The notes: generated by a model from the letters alone, not told the origin. Numbered from the stretch's first letter, positions 1 to 8,487 are shown. The stretch is DNA of 64,000 bases from Phosphitispora fastidiosa (GCF_019008365.1 NZ_JAHHUL010000004.1:186001-250000), one strand, 5' to 3'. Program-made: numbers and translations.

Positions 1-311
1 CCCCCTTCTGCAATCTTAAGCTGCCGGACCTTGTCAACCGGTTCCGGTGCCGCTTCCACCCGGCAGTTATAGTCACTGTCAAAGTAACAAATATCACCCT
101 TCGCCTTATCCGGGGTTTTGTACCTCAACTTATAGCTCACAACTGCCGCAGTGCTTGTCCCTTTGCTCCGCTGTACATCGATTGTGATAGTAATGGTTCC
201 CTTCTCCCCATCACCCAGCTTTGGCAGCACATTTCTCAGTGCTTCCTGAAAATCAACTTCCAGAGCCCCTCCGCTCATGGTGTCAAGCTTTAATTCAACC
301 TGCTTTTCCAA
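1..311 (-). CDS. Hypothetical element protein, partial (C-terminus outside window)
   Basis: An open minus-strand frame runs off the left edge; about 103 residues are visible. The start is taken as TTG at 311 because a GGGGGA ribosome binding site sits 9 nt upstream. An in-frame TTG at 320 abuts that site and is less likely. The N-terminus reads MEKQVELKLDTMSGGALEVD and continues as a soluble beta-rich sequence (GTITITIDVQR) with two cysteines near the visible end. No family recognised. It is the last visible gene of the leftward early operon. Confidence 0.6.
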   Translation of the reverse strand, partial: MEKQVELKLDTMSGGALEVDFQEALRNVLPKLGDGEKGTITITIDVQRSKGTSTAAVVSYKLRYKTPDKAKGDICYFDSDYNCRVEAAPEPVDKVRQLKIAEG

Positions 312-327
312 TATAAACAATCCCCCT

Positions 328-573
328 CTACGTTTCTATTACCTTCCCAAAGAAAACCTTCACGTCAATCATTGCCTGCCGCCTGTACTGCGGCGAAATA
401 TACCACCTCCTTAAATCAGGTTCCCACCGCCGATGCTCCTTTGGTATATGGTCCTTTAGTACCTGTAAAAACTCCATGTTGTAGCTCGGTTCTATGTACA
501 GACCGCCATCCTTGGCTTCTGAGGTATAACAGTAATTAACTTTTTGGCTGCAATATTCTCTTGTATTCGGCAA
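328..573 (-). CDS. Small hypothetical protein
   Basis: About 81 residues, rich in Arg, Tyr and Trp (RRWEPDLRRWYISPQYR). The alternation of a helix with W-x-P/W-x-I strands resembles the small HARP-like fold found next to some helicases and in short phage proteins, but this is only a weak resemblance. The TTG at 582 would also open the frame, but the AAGGAG site directly abuts it. TTG at 573 has the site 9 nt upstream and is preferred. The stop lies 16 nt before the next gene. Confidence 0.55.
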   Translation of the reverse strand: MPNTREYCSQKVNYCYTSEAKDGGLYIEPSYNMEFLQVLKDHIPKEHRRWEPDLRRWYISPQYRRQAMIDVKVFFGKVIET

Positions 574-582
574 AACACTCAA

Positions 583-596
583 CTCCTTCTAAGGAG
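583..596 (-). promoter_or_regulatory. Small hairpin containing the ribosome binding site
   Basis: CTCCTT-AG-AAGGAG is a perfect inverted repeat on the minus strand. The right arm is the AAGGAG ribosome binding site of the 81-residue gene. With two inner pairs open it forms a 5-bp stem with a 4-nt loop, so it could mask the site. No other evidence of regulation. Confidence 0.4.
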
Positions 597-755
597 GGGG
601 TCTGTTGCTGTTCAAAACATCACCCCGCTTCGTTTTTGGTTATTATTTATGAGTGGATAGGGTAAAAAAAATAATTAAAAAAGTAATTACTTTTGTAATT
701 TAAATTTGCATAGAATTGAACAGGTTTGGATAAGAATAGAATAGGTAAGTGTTTG

Positions 756-1709
756 TTATTGTGTGGAATGGGTAAAAAAATTAAGGTTCATCTGAATGTT
801 TTTGAGTCTATTTTCGGCAATTTTTATGTATTCAGGATTAAGTTCTATGCCAATGTAATTTCTGCTCAACTCTATTGCAACTAAAGCCGTTGTCCCTGCT
901 CCCATGAATGGGTCCAGCACTATTCCACCCTCCGGACACCCGGCAAGGATGCAGGGTTCAATCAATTTTGGTGGGAATGTGGCAAAATGCGCTCCAGAGA
1001 AGGGTTTGGTAGGCACGGTCCAAACTGTACGCTTGTTTCGTGTTTCAGAACCTTCCCACTTAGCCCCATTGCCATAAAACGACCGCAACTTGCCTGTTGT
1101 GTCATCATCATAACACTTGGAACGCGCCCAGCTTCCTCCCGGCCAATTTGCTTTTTCTTTTATTGCTTCATAGTCGTAATAATACCTGCGTGCCTTGCTT
1201 AACAGAAACAAATATTCGTGTGCCTTGGTGGGCCGGTCTTTTACCGCTTCCGGCATACAACTCGGTTTGTGCCATATGATGTCTGAGCGCAGGTACCACC
1301 CATTTGCCTGAAGCGCAAAGGCCAATCTCCATGGAATCCCAACAAGGTCTTTCGGTTTTAATCCTTCCGGAATTTGCGGCCTCATAATTTTCCTGGCTCT
1401 TTTGGTTGCTTCTTTAGTCCCCTCAATATGAATATTATCACCCATAGTACCCGGTGCGCTGGGAGCGTAGCAATCGCCAATGTTTAACCATAAGGTTCCA
1501 TCGTCCCGCAAAACCCGTTTAACCTCCCGGAACACTTCAACCATGTTAGACACATATTCTTCCGGAGTAGGTTCAAGTCCCAACTGGCCAGCAACACCAT
1601 AATCTCGCAGGTTCCAATATGGGGGAGAGGTTACACAGCAATTAACGGATTTGTCAGGCAGGGTTTTTAATATATCGAGAGCATTGCCAAGAATGATTTG
1701 GTTGACCAT
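756..1709 (-). CDS. Site-specific DNA methyltransferase (beta class, N4-cytosine or N6-adenine)
   Basis: A 317-residue SAM-dependent amino-methyltransferase. The catalytic motif IV is TSPPYW (residues 27-32) near the N-terminus. The SAM-binding motif I (LDPFMGAGTTA) lies near residue 265, followed by GIELNPEY. This IV-before-I order defines the beta class. TSPPY is common in N4-cytosine enzymes but also occurs in N6-adenine enzymes, so the base cannot be assigned. No restriction endonuclease is adjacent, so it is probably a solitary enzyme protecting or marking element DNA. It starts 1 nt after the RecD2-type stop, implying translational coupling. Confidence 0.9.
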   Translation of the reverse strand: MVNQIILGNALDILKTLPDKSVNCCVTSPPYWNLRDYGVAGQLGLEPTPEEYVSNMVEVFREVKRVLRDDGTLWLNIGDCYAPSAPGTMGDNIHIEGTKEATKRARKIMRPQIPEGLKPKDLVGIPWRLAFALQANGWYLRSDIIWHKPSCMPEAVKDRPTKAHEYLFLLSKARRYYYDYEAIKEKANWPGGSWARSKCYDDDTTGKLRSFYGNGAKWEGSETRNKRTVWTVPTKPFSGAHFATFPPKLIEPCILAGCPEGGIVLDPFMGAGTTALVAIELSRNYIGIELNPEYIKIAENRLKNIQMNLNFFTHSTQ

Positions 1710-1710
1710 T

Positions 1711-3909
1711 TCATTCTCCCTTCAACCTCTCTTTCAGCCTGCTGTGCCGCTCTGCTATCCGGTCATTCTGGATAGCCCTGCTAACCGATTGTTCCTGACA
1801 CACCAGCACCAGCTTATTCTTTGCTCTTGTAATGCCGGTATAAATCAGATTCCGCTGTAACATTATATAGTGCTGGTTCACAATCGGCATGATTACCAGC
1901 GGGAACTCTGAACCCTGGCTCTTATGAATTGTGCTGGCATATGCCAATACAACTTCATCCAGATCATCATACGGGAAAAAGATGTCAGTCCCATTACCAA
2001 AGTTGATATATACCCCCTCGACATTGGCCCCGGATTTGTTTGGTTCTTCCCCTGTTGCAATTATCTGGCCAATATCCCCGTTGAAAACTAGCTTATTATA
2101 ATCATTTCGGATAACCATAACCTTATCTTTGATGCGGTAAAAGCTCTTGGTCTTATTGTCCGGTGCCTCAGGGTTGACGATATCCCGGATTAAATCATTC
2201 AGCGCATTTACCCCGGCACTTCCCTTCCGCATTGGACATAATACCTGGAAGTCCATAATCCCCATGCCACTTAAAACCGCATTCCTGACCTCAGTTTCCA
2301 CCCACCCTGCCACACCTTCAGCATCATCCACTAATCGGCATACGTAATCATCAAACTGCTCATATAAGGGGATCTCCTGCCCCTGCCGTATCCTGTGGGC
2401 AAACTCGGCAATCTTACTACCCTGCGCCTGCCGGTAATTGTACTCCAAAAACGTTGTGGGAATTTCCTGTGAGGAAATGCAATCCCGCAAAACACTACCG
2501 GGACCTACGCTCGGGAGCTGGTCAACGTCACCCACTAAAACAACCTGCATATCCAGCGGTAGCGCCCTAAAGAGACTATCCGACAACTCCACGTCTGCCA
2601 TAGAGTATTCATCCACAACCAGCAATCCCGACTCCAATTGATTCAGTTCATTATGCTGAAACCCACATTCCGGGTTATATTTTAATAGCCGGTGCAGAGT
2701 TAGTCCGTCTATGCCGGTTGTTTCGGTAATTCTTTTTGCTGCCCTGCCGGTTGGCGCTGCCAGATATATGGGTTTGTCGGGGTACATGTCTTTATAGATT
2801 GAGACGATCCCATTTATAACCGTACTCTTGCCTGTTCCTGGCCCGCCCGTGATAATACTTAAACAGTTTGATAAAACCATGACAACCGCGCCCCTTTGTT
2901 CCGGGGCATACTCAATATTAATTAGTTTTTCAAACTCCTGTACCATGTTGTCAATACCAACCGGAGGCAACATCCTCTGCCTATTCAGGGCCCGTATCCG
3001 GTTAGCCAGGCTAACCTCTGCTTCATACATCTTAACAGGGTAAATGCAATTACCTTCCCGGATACAGCGTTCATCCCTGATAATCTTGGCATTGGCCTGG
3101 GCAATATCGCCTACGTCAACACCGCTGGTTTTGCCGCACAGTTTCAGTACTGCAGGCACAATGTCTCTGGGCCTAAGGTAACAATGTCCGTCATTGCCTG
3201 CTTCCTTCAGGGCAAACTCAATCGCTGCCTCAATCCGGTGCGGGTCGTTGGGGAGGACTCCCACGGAGTAGGCCACCCTGTCAGCCAGCTTAAAACCTAC
3301 TCCGTGGATGTGGTCAGCCAACACAAACGGATTTTCCTTTACCGTCCTGACCGCATCCTGCCCAAAAGCATTATATATTTTAACTGCTAGGTTAGGGGTA
3401 ACCCCTTCACGGCAGATAAGCGCAGATAACTCAGCAACCACACTATTAGCGGTCAAGTGTTTATGCACTTCCTCTGCCATTTCCGGAGTAATCCCCTTCA
3501 CCTTCAGCAGACAGCCGGGCCCTTCCTTTTGAATGATATCCAGACAGTTTTCGCCCAGGGTGTCATATATGGCATTGGCCTTTACATACCCCACGCCAAA
3601 AGCCGTTGATGTCAGGTAAGATGTAATACCGGTCTTGGTAGTGGGTATCTGAATATCACAGGACACAAAATTAAACTGTTTGCCCCATTTAGCATCATTA
3701 AACCATGACCCGGTAAGTTCAACTTCATCAAGTTCCCTGATACCGGTCACGTTCCCTTTGCAGTTGAAAATGTCGGACCCGGCTTGCAGAGAAAATATTA
3801 CAAATCCATTATCCGCTTTAGGCCCGTATTTAATCCTTTGAACCGTTCCCCGGAGCTTATCCGTTGCCGGGACTTCCTGCTTCTTCTTCCGCGCTGTTCT
3901 CGGTGTCAT
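1711..3909 (-). CDS. recD2: RecD2-type SF1B 5'-3' DNA helicase
   Basis: About 732 residues, the usual length for RecD2/TraA-type helicases that work without RecBC. An N-terminal OB-like segment (residues 20-90) is followed by helix-hairpin-helix segments (residues 100-230). The motor has Walker A GGPGTGKS (about 355), Walker B VVDEYSM (about 432), motif III GDVDQLPSVGPG (about 465), and C-terminal motifs STIHKSQGSEF and YTGITRAK. Start: ATG 3909 has AGGTG upstream; GTG 3921 (four codons earlier) is the alternative. Both overlap the upstream gene. Probable role: duplex unwinding in element recombination or replication, with the SbcCD-like proteins encoded just upstream. Confidence 0.9.
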   Translation of the reverse strand: MTPRTARKKKQEVPATDKLRGTVQRIKYGPKADNGFVIFSLQAGSDIFNCKGNVTGIRELDEVELTGSWFNDAKWGKQFNFVSCDIQIPTTKTGITSYLTSTAFGVGYVKANAIYDTLGENCLDIIQKEGPGCLLKVKGITPEMAEEVHKHLTANSVVAELSALICREGVTPNLAVKIYNAFGQDAVRTVKENPFVLADHIHGVGFKLADRVAYSVGVLPNDPHRIEAAIEFALKEAGNDGHCYLRPRDIVPAVLKLCGKTSGVDVGDIAQANAKIIRDERCIREGNCIYPVKMYEAEVSLANRIRALNRQRMLPPVGIDNMVQEFEKLINIEYAPEQRGAVVMVLSNCLSIITGGPGTGKSTVINGIVSIYKDMYPDKPIYLAAPTGRAAKRITETTGIDGLTLHRLLKYNPECGFQHNELNQLESGLLVVDEYSMADVELSDSLFRALPLDMQVVLVGDVDQLPSVGPGSVLRDCISSQEIPTTFLEYNYRQAQGSKIAEFAHRIRQGQEIPLYEQFDDYVCRLVDDAEGVAGWVETEVRNAVLSGMGIMDFQVLCPMRKGSAGVNALNDLIRDIVNPEAPDNKTKSFYRIKDKVMVIRNDYNKLVFNGDIGQIIATGEEPNKSGANVEGVYINFGNGTDIFFPYDDLDEVVLAYASTIHKSQGSEFPLVIMPIVNQHYIMLQRNLIYTGITRAKNKLVLVCQEQSVSRAIQNDRIAERHSRLKERLKGE

Positions 3910-4321
3910 TTTTGATTTCACCTGCCCTTAACTCTTTTACATCAAACACAATGCCCTGACAAAAAGGTTCATCGTCTTCATAAATTGTAAACTTAGCATG
4001 GGGAATATCTGTTTTATAACTCCATGCAAGCTCACCGTCACACCAAACCGCTTCAATAACCTTAGTATTCTTCTTTGCTTCTTTACTGTATTTACATTCA
4101 CAGTTGCAGTCTTCAAAAACCCCATCCTTATCAAGGTAAATTTCTTTTCCAAGATAGCAACCGGCTTCATCATCAATTGCGCCGCGAAACTCAATACCAT
4201 CATCACTGTAACCAAAAACAACTACAAAGCCTAATTCTTTTGCCAGTTTTTCTTCTTCAAGGGTTATTTCGTGTCCCATTTCCCTTCCGGCAAGTTTCTT
4301 GGCAAATTCAAATATATTCAT
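3857..4321 (-). CDS. Hypothetical acidic protein
   Basis: 154 residues, with a helical N-terminus (MNIFEFAKKLAGREM), a beta-rich middle with a CNCEC cysteine pair near residue 75, and an acidic tail. No family recognised. Its 3' end overlaps the helicase start by about 50 nt in another frame, so the two are probably translationally coupled. Gene density and orientation support it as real. Confidence 0.6.
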   Translation of the reverse strand: MNIFEFAKKLAGREMGHEITLEEEKLAKELGFVVVFGYSDDGIEFRGAIDDEAGCYLGKEIYLDKDGVFEDCNCECKYSKEAKKNTKVIEAVWCDGELAWSYKTDIPHAKFTIYEDDEPFCQGIVFDVKELRAGEIKNDTENSAEEEAGSPGNG

Positions 4322-4344
4322 CCTTACTCAGCTACCTTTCTTTG

Positions 4345-4659
4345 TTACCAAAAACTCCATTCTCTTCTTGTGATTTCGCACCACAAATCATCTAACTTCT
4401 TATTGTAAGGGTCATTGAGATTTTCAGGGATAAAACTTTCAACAGCTTTTTGATACTTTTCTGGTTCCATGATAAAGACAATGATTTCATCTGCTGTTTT
4501 GCCATCTTTTGACTTTAAGTCATAGCAACCACCATGGTCTATATCCGTATCCCGAAAAGGCTCCATTAAAGCATTTAACACCTCTTTGGTTAGGATACCG
4601 GCATCATGTAGGGCAACAACTTGTTGCTCCATAATTGTGTAGCCTTGATTCCACCCCAT
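4345..4659 (-). CDS. Hypothetical protein
   Basis: 104 residues, soluble, mixed helix and strand, one internal DHGGCYDL segment. No recognised domain. It sits 2 nt after the SbcD-like stop and 23 nt before the next gene, inside the same transcription unit. The first codons (MGWNQG) overlap nothing. Confidence 0.55.
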   Translation of the reverse strand: MGWNQGYTIMEQQVVALHDAGILTKEVLNALMEPFRDTDIDHGGCYDLKSKDGKTADEIIVFIMEPEKYQKAVESFIPENLNDPYNKKLDDLWCEITRREWSFW

Positions 4660-4661
4660 CC

Positions 4662-5738
4662 TTACCCAGCCACCTTTCTTTGTTCACGCCCCAGATATTC
4701 CCGCGCTTTGCCGATCCTCCGCATAACATCATCAACCAAGTGCTTCGGCACCTGCTTCATGTCAGCAATGTTCCGGATAATCTCCTGAGCAGTGAGAAAC
4801 TTCATTTCCCCTTCCTGGTTGAGCAGAGATAAAAACTTCTTCATGTTTTCTTCCCGCTCAGTCTGCTTCACAATATGCTCCCGGCTGAGAACCTCGCTGC
4901 CCGGTTTGGCACATTTCAGCGGTACCAGTGTGGCTGTAGCAGTATCCTCGGTGAACTCCAGCACCGTGACCTGCACCGGCCTGACCATGTCTTCCGGCGT
5001 GGCATCCACCCGGGCCAGTGCGCCGGGGTTGGAGAAAATACTGCCAACTTCCCTTGGTCCCTGGGCACTGATACAATTGTATATAACTTTATTGTTAATG
5101 CTTTCTTTTCCGGCTATCCCATACCCATTATGCAAGTGCCCGGTCAGCACCACATGAGCATTTGTTTTGCAGTTTTTTATCAGCGTATGCGGTCCGTATA
5201 TCGGCTCCGGTGTTAGTGAACCGTGGACGGCATGAACAATCCAATCATTGTTGTTTTGGGGTTCAGGAGCCATATAATCTTCCCCAGTAGTATCAATATC
5301 CGGGTGATATCCCTGCCCTGTGAGATGGATTTGCTTAGCTTTACTTCCAACCCAGAACCTAACAGGTTCACGGCCCAACACCTTCAGCACTTTTACTCTG
5401 TCCAACAGTCCCAGTTTGGTCCTGTAGACAGTTTCAAGATTGTGCACAAATTCGTCATGGTTGCCAGGTACAACATAAATCGGTACAGGTGATTCCATCA
5501 ATACTTCCGCAAAGTCCCCTGCAACGGAATCTGACATGTCTGGCATGTCGGATAAATCCCCGCTGTGAACGATAATAACTTCATGCTCAAATTTGTTCCG
5601 TTCAAGGATATTTTTAGCCATCTGAAACACTTCCCGGAACTTTTCCCGCATGGCTGCCGGGAAATCGTCTATCCGGCCCTTGGGGTTGTTTCCCCGGTAC
5701 TGGCTGTCGGTCATATGGATGATGAAGAATTTAATCAT
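4662..5738 (-). CDS. SbcD/Mre11-like metallophosphoesterase
   Basis: 358 residues of the calcineurin-like phosphoesterase fold. Metal-binding motifs are visible in order: motif I TDSQ (D11), motif II GDLSD, motif III GNHDE, motif IV HAVHG and motif V GHLH. In canonical SbcD/Mre11 motif I is D-x-H; here the histidine is a glutamine, a variant known in other calcineurin-like enzymes. It overlaps by 4 nt the gene for the Walker-B half of a Rad50-like ATPase, which argues for an SbcCD-type nuclease acting on DNA ends. The C-terminal third is helical and may be the capping or partner-binding domain. Confidence 0.85.
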   Translation of the reverse strand: MIKFFIIHMTDSQYRGNNPKGRIDDFPAAMREKFREVFQMAKNILERNKFEHEVIIVHSGDLSDMPDMSDSVAGDFAEVLMESPVPIYVVPGNHDEFVHNLETVYRTKLGLLDRVKVLKVLGREPVRFWVGSKAKQIHLTGQGYHPDIDTTGEDYMAPEPQNNNDWIVHAVHGSLTPEPIYGPHTLIKNCKTNAHVVLTGHLHNGYGIAGKESINNKVIYNCISAQGPREVGSIFSNPGALARVDATPEDMVRPVQVTVLEFTEDTATATLVPLKCAKPGSEVLSREHIVKQTEREENMKKFLSLLNQEGEMKFLTAQEIIRNIADMKQVPKHLVDDVMRRIGKAREYLGREQRKVAG

Positions 5739-6376
5739 AACCTCACCGCCTCCGATATCCCATCATGCTTCCTGATCTCATAGGCCACATCAGCAATGTC
5801 GGCAACTGCCGCCTGGTGTGTGATATTGAACACTTGTCTGCCGGTTTTCTCCGCGTACTGCTCAATAAAATAGGCAAAGTTTTTGATATGCTTCACATCA
5901 ACATGTTTGCCGGATTCGTCGAAAAACACCTGTCCTTCTGCCCGGAACATTTCCAGCATAGCCGACCGGAGAGCAAGGCTGACCACATCTGCAGCTCCCC
6001 CACCATCTTCTTCCGGTGGATGCTCAATATCATGCTCACCGGACTTATCAGTTATCAGCCAATAAGCTGCCGGGGTGCCCTGTGCATAGTCCGTGATTTT
6101 GACCTTGAAGCCGACATGCTCTTCCTCTGTGAACACCGTCTGCAGGCCCGCAGTGGTTACCTGTTCGATATGTGCTACCGTCTGCCTGCGGGCATATTCC
6201 GAGGCCTCAGATAGCAGCAACTTTTCTGCTTCCCAATTGGTAATATCATCCTTTGCCTGATTGAGTTCGTTTTCCGTTTCGCGAAGTTGATCCAGGAGCA
6301 GTTCCCTGGCCCCGAACTGGCGGGTATAATCGGCTTGCATTGTTGTAAGGATGGATTCAACTTGTTGAAGGTTCAT
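5735..6376 (-). CDS. Rad50/SbcC-like ATPase, C-terminal half (signature, Walker B, H-loop)
   Basis: 213 residues. A short coiled coil (about residues 5-75) leads into an ABC-type ATPase C-lobe. A signature-like segment, DGGGAADVVSLALR, begins about residue 124. Walker B is VFFDESG (D153-E154) and the H-loop histidine is in NITHQA (H187). There is no Walker A here; that is on the separate gene at 6828-8420. The signature is degenerate relative to LSGGE but keeps the glycine run and the following hydrophobic helix. It overlaps the phosphoesterase by 4 nt and the upstream small gene by 20 nt. The coil is far shorter than that of the other half, so simple antiparallel pairing of equal arms is unlikely. 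Confidence 0.8.
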   Translation of the reverse strand: MNLQQVESILTTMQADYTRQFGARELLLDQLRETENELNQAKDDITNWEAEKLLLSEASEYARRQTVAHIEQVTTAGLQTVFTEEEHVGFKVKITDYAQGTPAAYWLITDKSGEHDIEHPPEEDGGGAADVVSLALRSAMLEMFRAEGQVFFDESGKHVDVKHIKNFAYFIEQYAEKTGRQVFNITHQAAVADIADVAYEIRKHDGISEAVRL

Positions 6377-6545
6377 TTAATTCACCTTCCCCGCTGTAGA
6401 GTTCTTCATTCCCCTGAACGGTTTCAGCGACATCTGCAATTTTCTCCAAAGCATCTGCAATACGTTCCCATACGCAACCCTTGGCACTGTTAAAATTACA
6501 GTGGTCACCGTCACATATTGAATTACATCTCATGCCTCCATCCAT
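6357..6545 (-). CDS. Small cysteine-containing hypothetical protein
   Basis: 62 residues with an N-terminal cysteine cluster (C7, C11, C16, C24) followed by an amphipathic helix (WERIADALEKIADV). The start ATG overlaps the upstream stop as TAATG, and the 3' end overlaps the ATPase half by 20 nt, so it is likely co-translated. Possibly a small zinc-binding accessory; no family recognised. Confidence 0.5.
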   Translation of the reverse strand: MDGGMRCNSICDGDHCNFNSAKGCVWERIADALEKIADVAETVQGNEELYSGEGELNEPSTS

Positions 6546-6826
6546 TACACCATCACGCCCCTATACTGTTCCGGGATCAGGGTCTCAACTTCTGCCAGGT
6601 CTTTTTCAATCTCGGTTCCAAGTTCGGCAAGCACAGTCTCAATTTCAGCCGGCTCAACATGAAGGGCCCGAATTTCTTCGTCATTTTTCCTGAGTTGTTC
6701 TTCGTATGTCTCCTTGTTGGTCTGAGCCTTAACCCGCTCCTCTTTGCCCTTCTCAATAGCAGTCTTCAGACTGTTAATTTTAGCAGTAACATCAAAACGA
6801 GTGACTTCCATTTTGGGAATTGCCAT
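6545..6826 (-). CDS. Small coiled-coil protein between the two Rad50-like halves
   Basis: 93 residues, almost entirely a charged helix (about residues 10-80) with heptad-like leucine and isoleucine spacing. It lies exactly between the Walker A and Walker B halves of the split ATPase and is joined to both sides by a 1-nt gap and a TAATG overlap. It might bridge or stabilise the arms of the complex. That is inference from position only. Confidence 0.6.
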   Translation of the reverse strand: MAIPKMEVTRFDVTAKINSLKTAIEKGKEERVKAQTNKETYEEQLRKNDEEIRALHVEPAEIETVLAELGTEIEKDLAEVETLIPEQYRGVMV

Positions 6827-6827
6827 A

Positions 6828-8420
6828 TTAAATAACCTCCTTTATTCTTTCAGGCACCACGATACAACCGCATGTTGGACAGGTGCCTGACCGTTTTAAA
6901 GTTTCAACGTATTCCTTCTGATCTCGGTCAATTTCTTTAGTGATGTTAATAATGGTTTTGTGTGTTCGGTCAACATCTTCAAAACCCAAAGTACGCTTTA
7001 CTGATAAAACGTATAACTGTTTCTTTTTTGCAAATTTCTCAATAACTTTTGTCAAAAGCTGTTCCGCTGCCAACAGGTTAGCAGTATCATCCAATACCTT
7101 GTCAGCCTGCCACACTTCGCCGCCGTAATTGTCCCTGTTCCCGGCCAGCACATAAAGCTTTTCCCGCTTGGACTTGGCCTCCATAACCTTGTTGAGCAGC
7201 TCTTCTGCCTTGGCCAACTTCTCGGTCCTTTTCATCGTGTCAATCGCTAAAGCCAGGTTTCCGCAGACATTACTCCTTTGGGCAGCCAGTGCTTCAATTT
7301 TGCGTTTTCTTTCAAGTTTTGCGGTAAAATCAATCAGTTTTTTGTCAGCAGCCGGAATGTTTTCTGTATTAGCAATGGTCATTTTTGCAATAAGAATGTT
7401 ATCTTTTGCATCATTTCGTGCATTTTTTAGCTGGTTTAATGTAGAAAACCGTGCTTTTTTGTTTTCAACCAGCTGCAACAACTCACCGGCCCTGGCAATA
7501 TTCCGGGTGTCCTTGAGCGCCTCTTCTGCCCGAATGATATTGAACACCAATTCATTCTTCCGGGTACAGAGCCCGGTAAGAGCCGCCTTGCGGTTATTCT
7601 TTTCAATTAGGGCCATTAGCTGCGCCTGGGCATCTTCAACGAACTTGGTGCCGATGAACCGTTCTTCCTCAGCCCGGATTTTAATGAGCAGACATTCTCT
7701 CTGTGTTGCTAATTCCATGAGCCTGTTGCGAAACTCAGTAAACTTTTTGACCTTTTCCCTTATCAATCCGATAGCTTTGATTTTTTTCTCCAAATCCTCC
7801 AGGTGATCATACTCCTTTAGGTCTTCCTGTTTTTCTTTGATGCCCTCAGTAAGCCGTTTTTCATCCTGTTTCCGGCGGTGTATATCAACACCCAACCCCT
7901 TACTAGCATAATCCAACTCTTCTGTACCAGCCAGCTTCCCAAGGATCTTCGCTCTGGCAGGTGCGGTAGTAACCTTTGTACCCAAAAAAGGGCCGTCTAA
8001 CTGTTCTGCCAGGTTAATGTTCAGCGGTTCTAGCCCACCAATCGTAATGGGTTTGATGCCGGTTATTTCCTGCACTTCCATCGGCACCATTCCAGCCCTG
8101 CCTTCATCATAATCTGCTGACTTTCCATCCGGGACTGCCACTGTATACCGACTTATCCCGCCACGGGTCCGGCGATAACTTACGACATACCCATCATCAT
8201 ATTTGACACTGATCTTACATTCGCTGGCCCCTGTGCGTATAAAGTCAGACCCATCAGGGATGTTGTAAAACAGCTTCCTGAGAGCCCGGAAGATGTTTGA
8301 TTTTCCGCAGCGGCTTTGACCTGTTAACACTGTCACCTTCCCGGTTGGAGCCGGATGCAGGACCGTTTTCTTGTGCGTAGTATGATTAATAATTGTGATT
8401 TCAATTATTTGTCGCAACAT
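6828..8420 (-). CDS. Rad50/SbcC-like ATPase, N-terminal half with terminal zinc-hook motif
   Basis: 530 residues. Walker A is GQSRCGKS (34-41), preceded by a Rad50-type N-lobe. A long helical region from about 185 to 505 follows. It contains six degenerate repeats of about 47 residues; anchor leucines or isoleucines lie near 220, 268, 314, 362, 408 and 455, with recurring L-L-x-x-V…K…L-x-x-L…R. The protein ends with CPTCGC (C514, C517), matching the CxxC apex of a Rad50 zinc hook, then 11 residues. There is no signature or Walker B; these are on the gene at 5735-6376. So the gene stops at the hook instead of continuing back down the second arm. The start has a strong AAGGAGGG site 4 nt upstream. 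Confidence 0.85.
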   Translation of the reverse strand: MLRQIIEITIINHTTHKKTVLHPAPTGKVTVLTGQSRCGKSNIFRALRKLFYNIPDGSDFIRTGASECKISVKYDDGYVVSYRRTRGGISRYTVAVPDGKSADYDEGRAGMVPMEVQEITGIKPITIGGLEPLNINLAEQLDGPFLGTKVTTAPARAKILGKLAGTEELDYASKGLGVDIHRRKQDEKRLTEGIKEKQEDLKEYDHLEDLEKKIKAIGLIREKVKKFTEFRNRLMELATQRECLLIKIRAEEERFIGTKFVEDAQAQLMALIEKNNRKAALTGLCTRKNELVFNIIRAEEALKDTRNIARAGELLQLVENKKARFSTLNQLKNARNDAKDNILIAKMTIANTENIPAADKKLIDFTAKLERKRKIEALAAQRSNVCGNLALAIDTMKRTEKLAKAEELLNKVMEAKSKREKLYVLAGNRDNYGGEVWQADKVLDDTANLLAAEQLLTKVIEKFAKKKQLYVLSVKRTLGFEDVDRTHKTIINITKEIDRDQKEYVETLKRSGTCPTCGCIVVPERIKEVI

Positions 8421-8437
8421 AAACCCTCCTTTCTTAT

Positions 8438-8482
8438 GGCAGGGACAGGCAACACTCTTCGCTCCGCTTGCCCGCCCCTGCC
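8438..8482 (-). promoter_or_regulatory. 15-bp hairpin just upstream of the Rad50-like N-half
   Basis: In the minus-strand RNA two 15-nt arms (8468-8482 and 8438-8452) pair throughout, with two G-U pairs, around a 15-nt loop. The hairpin begins 6 nt after the zinc-ribbon stop and ends 17 nt before the next ATG. No U-run follows, so it is not an ordinary terminator. It may stabilise mRNA ends, mark a processing site or attenuate downstream expression. Confidence 0.6.
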
Positions 8483-8487
8483 AAGAC

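Noticed and set aside
679-694. Perfect palindrome AAAAGTAATTACTTTT
   Set aside because: It is in a very AT-rich stretch where such palindromes arise easily; no supporting context.
7168-7806. Long antisense plus-strand frame of 212 codons
   Set aside because: It is the mirror of the repeat-bearing helical arm of the Rad50-like gene, has no ribosome binding site and no recognisable domain.
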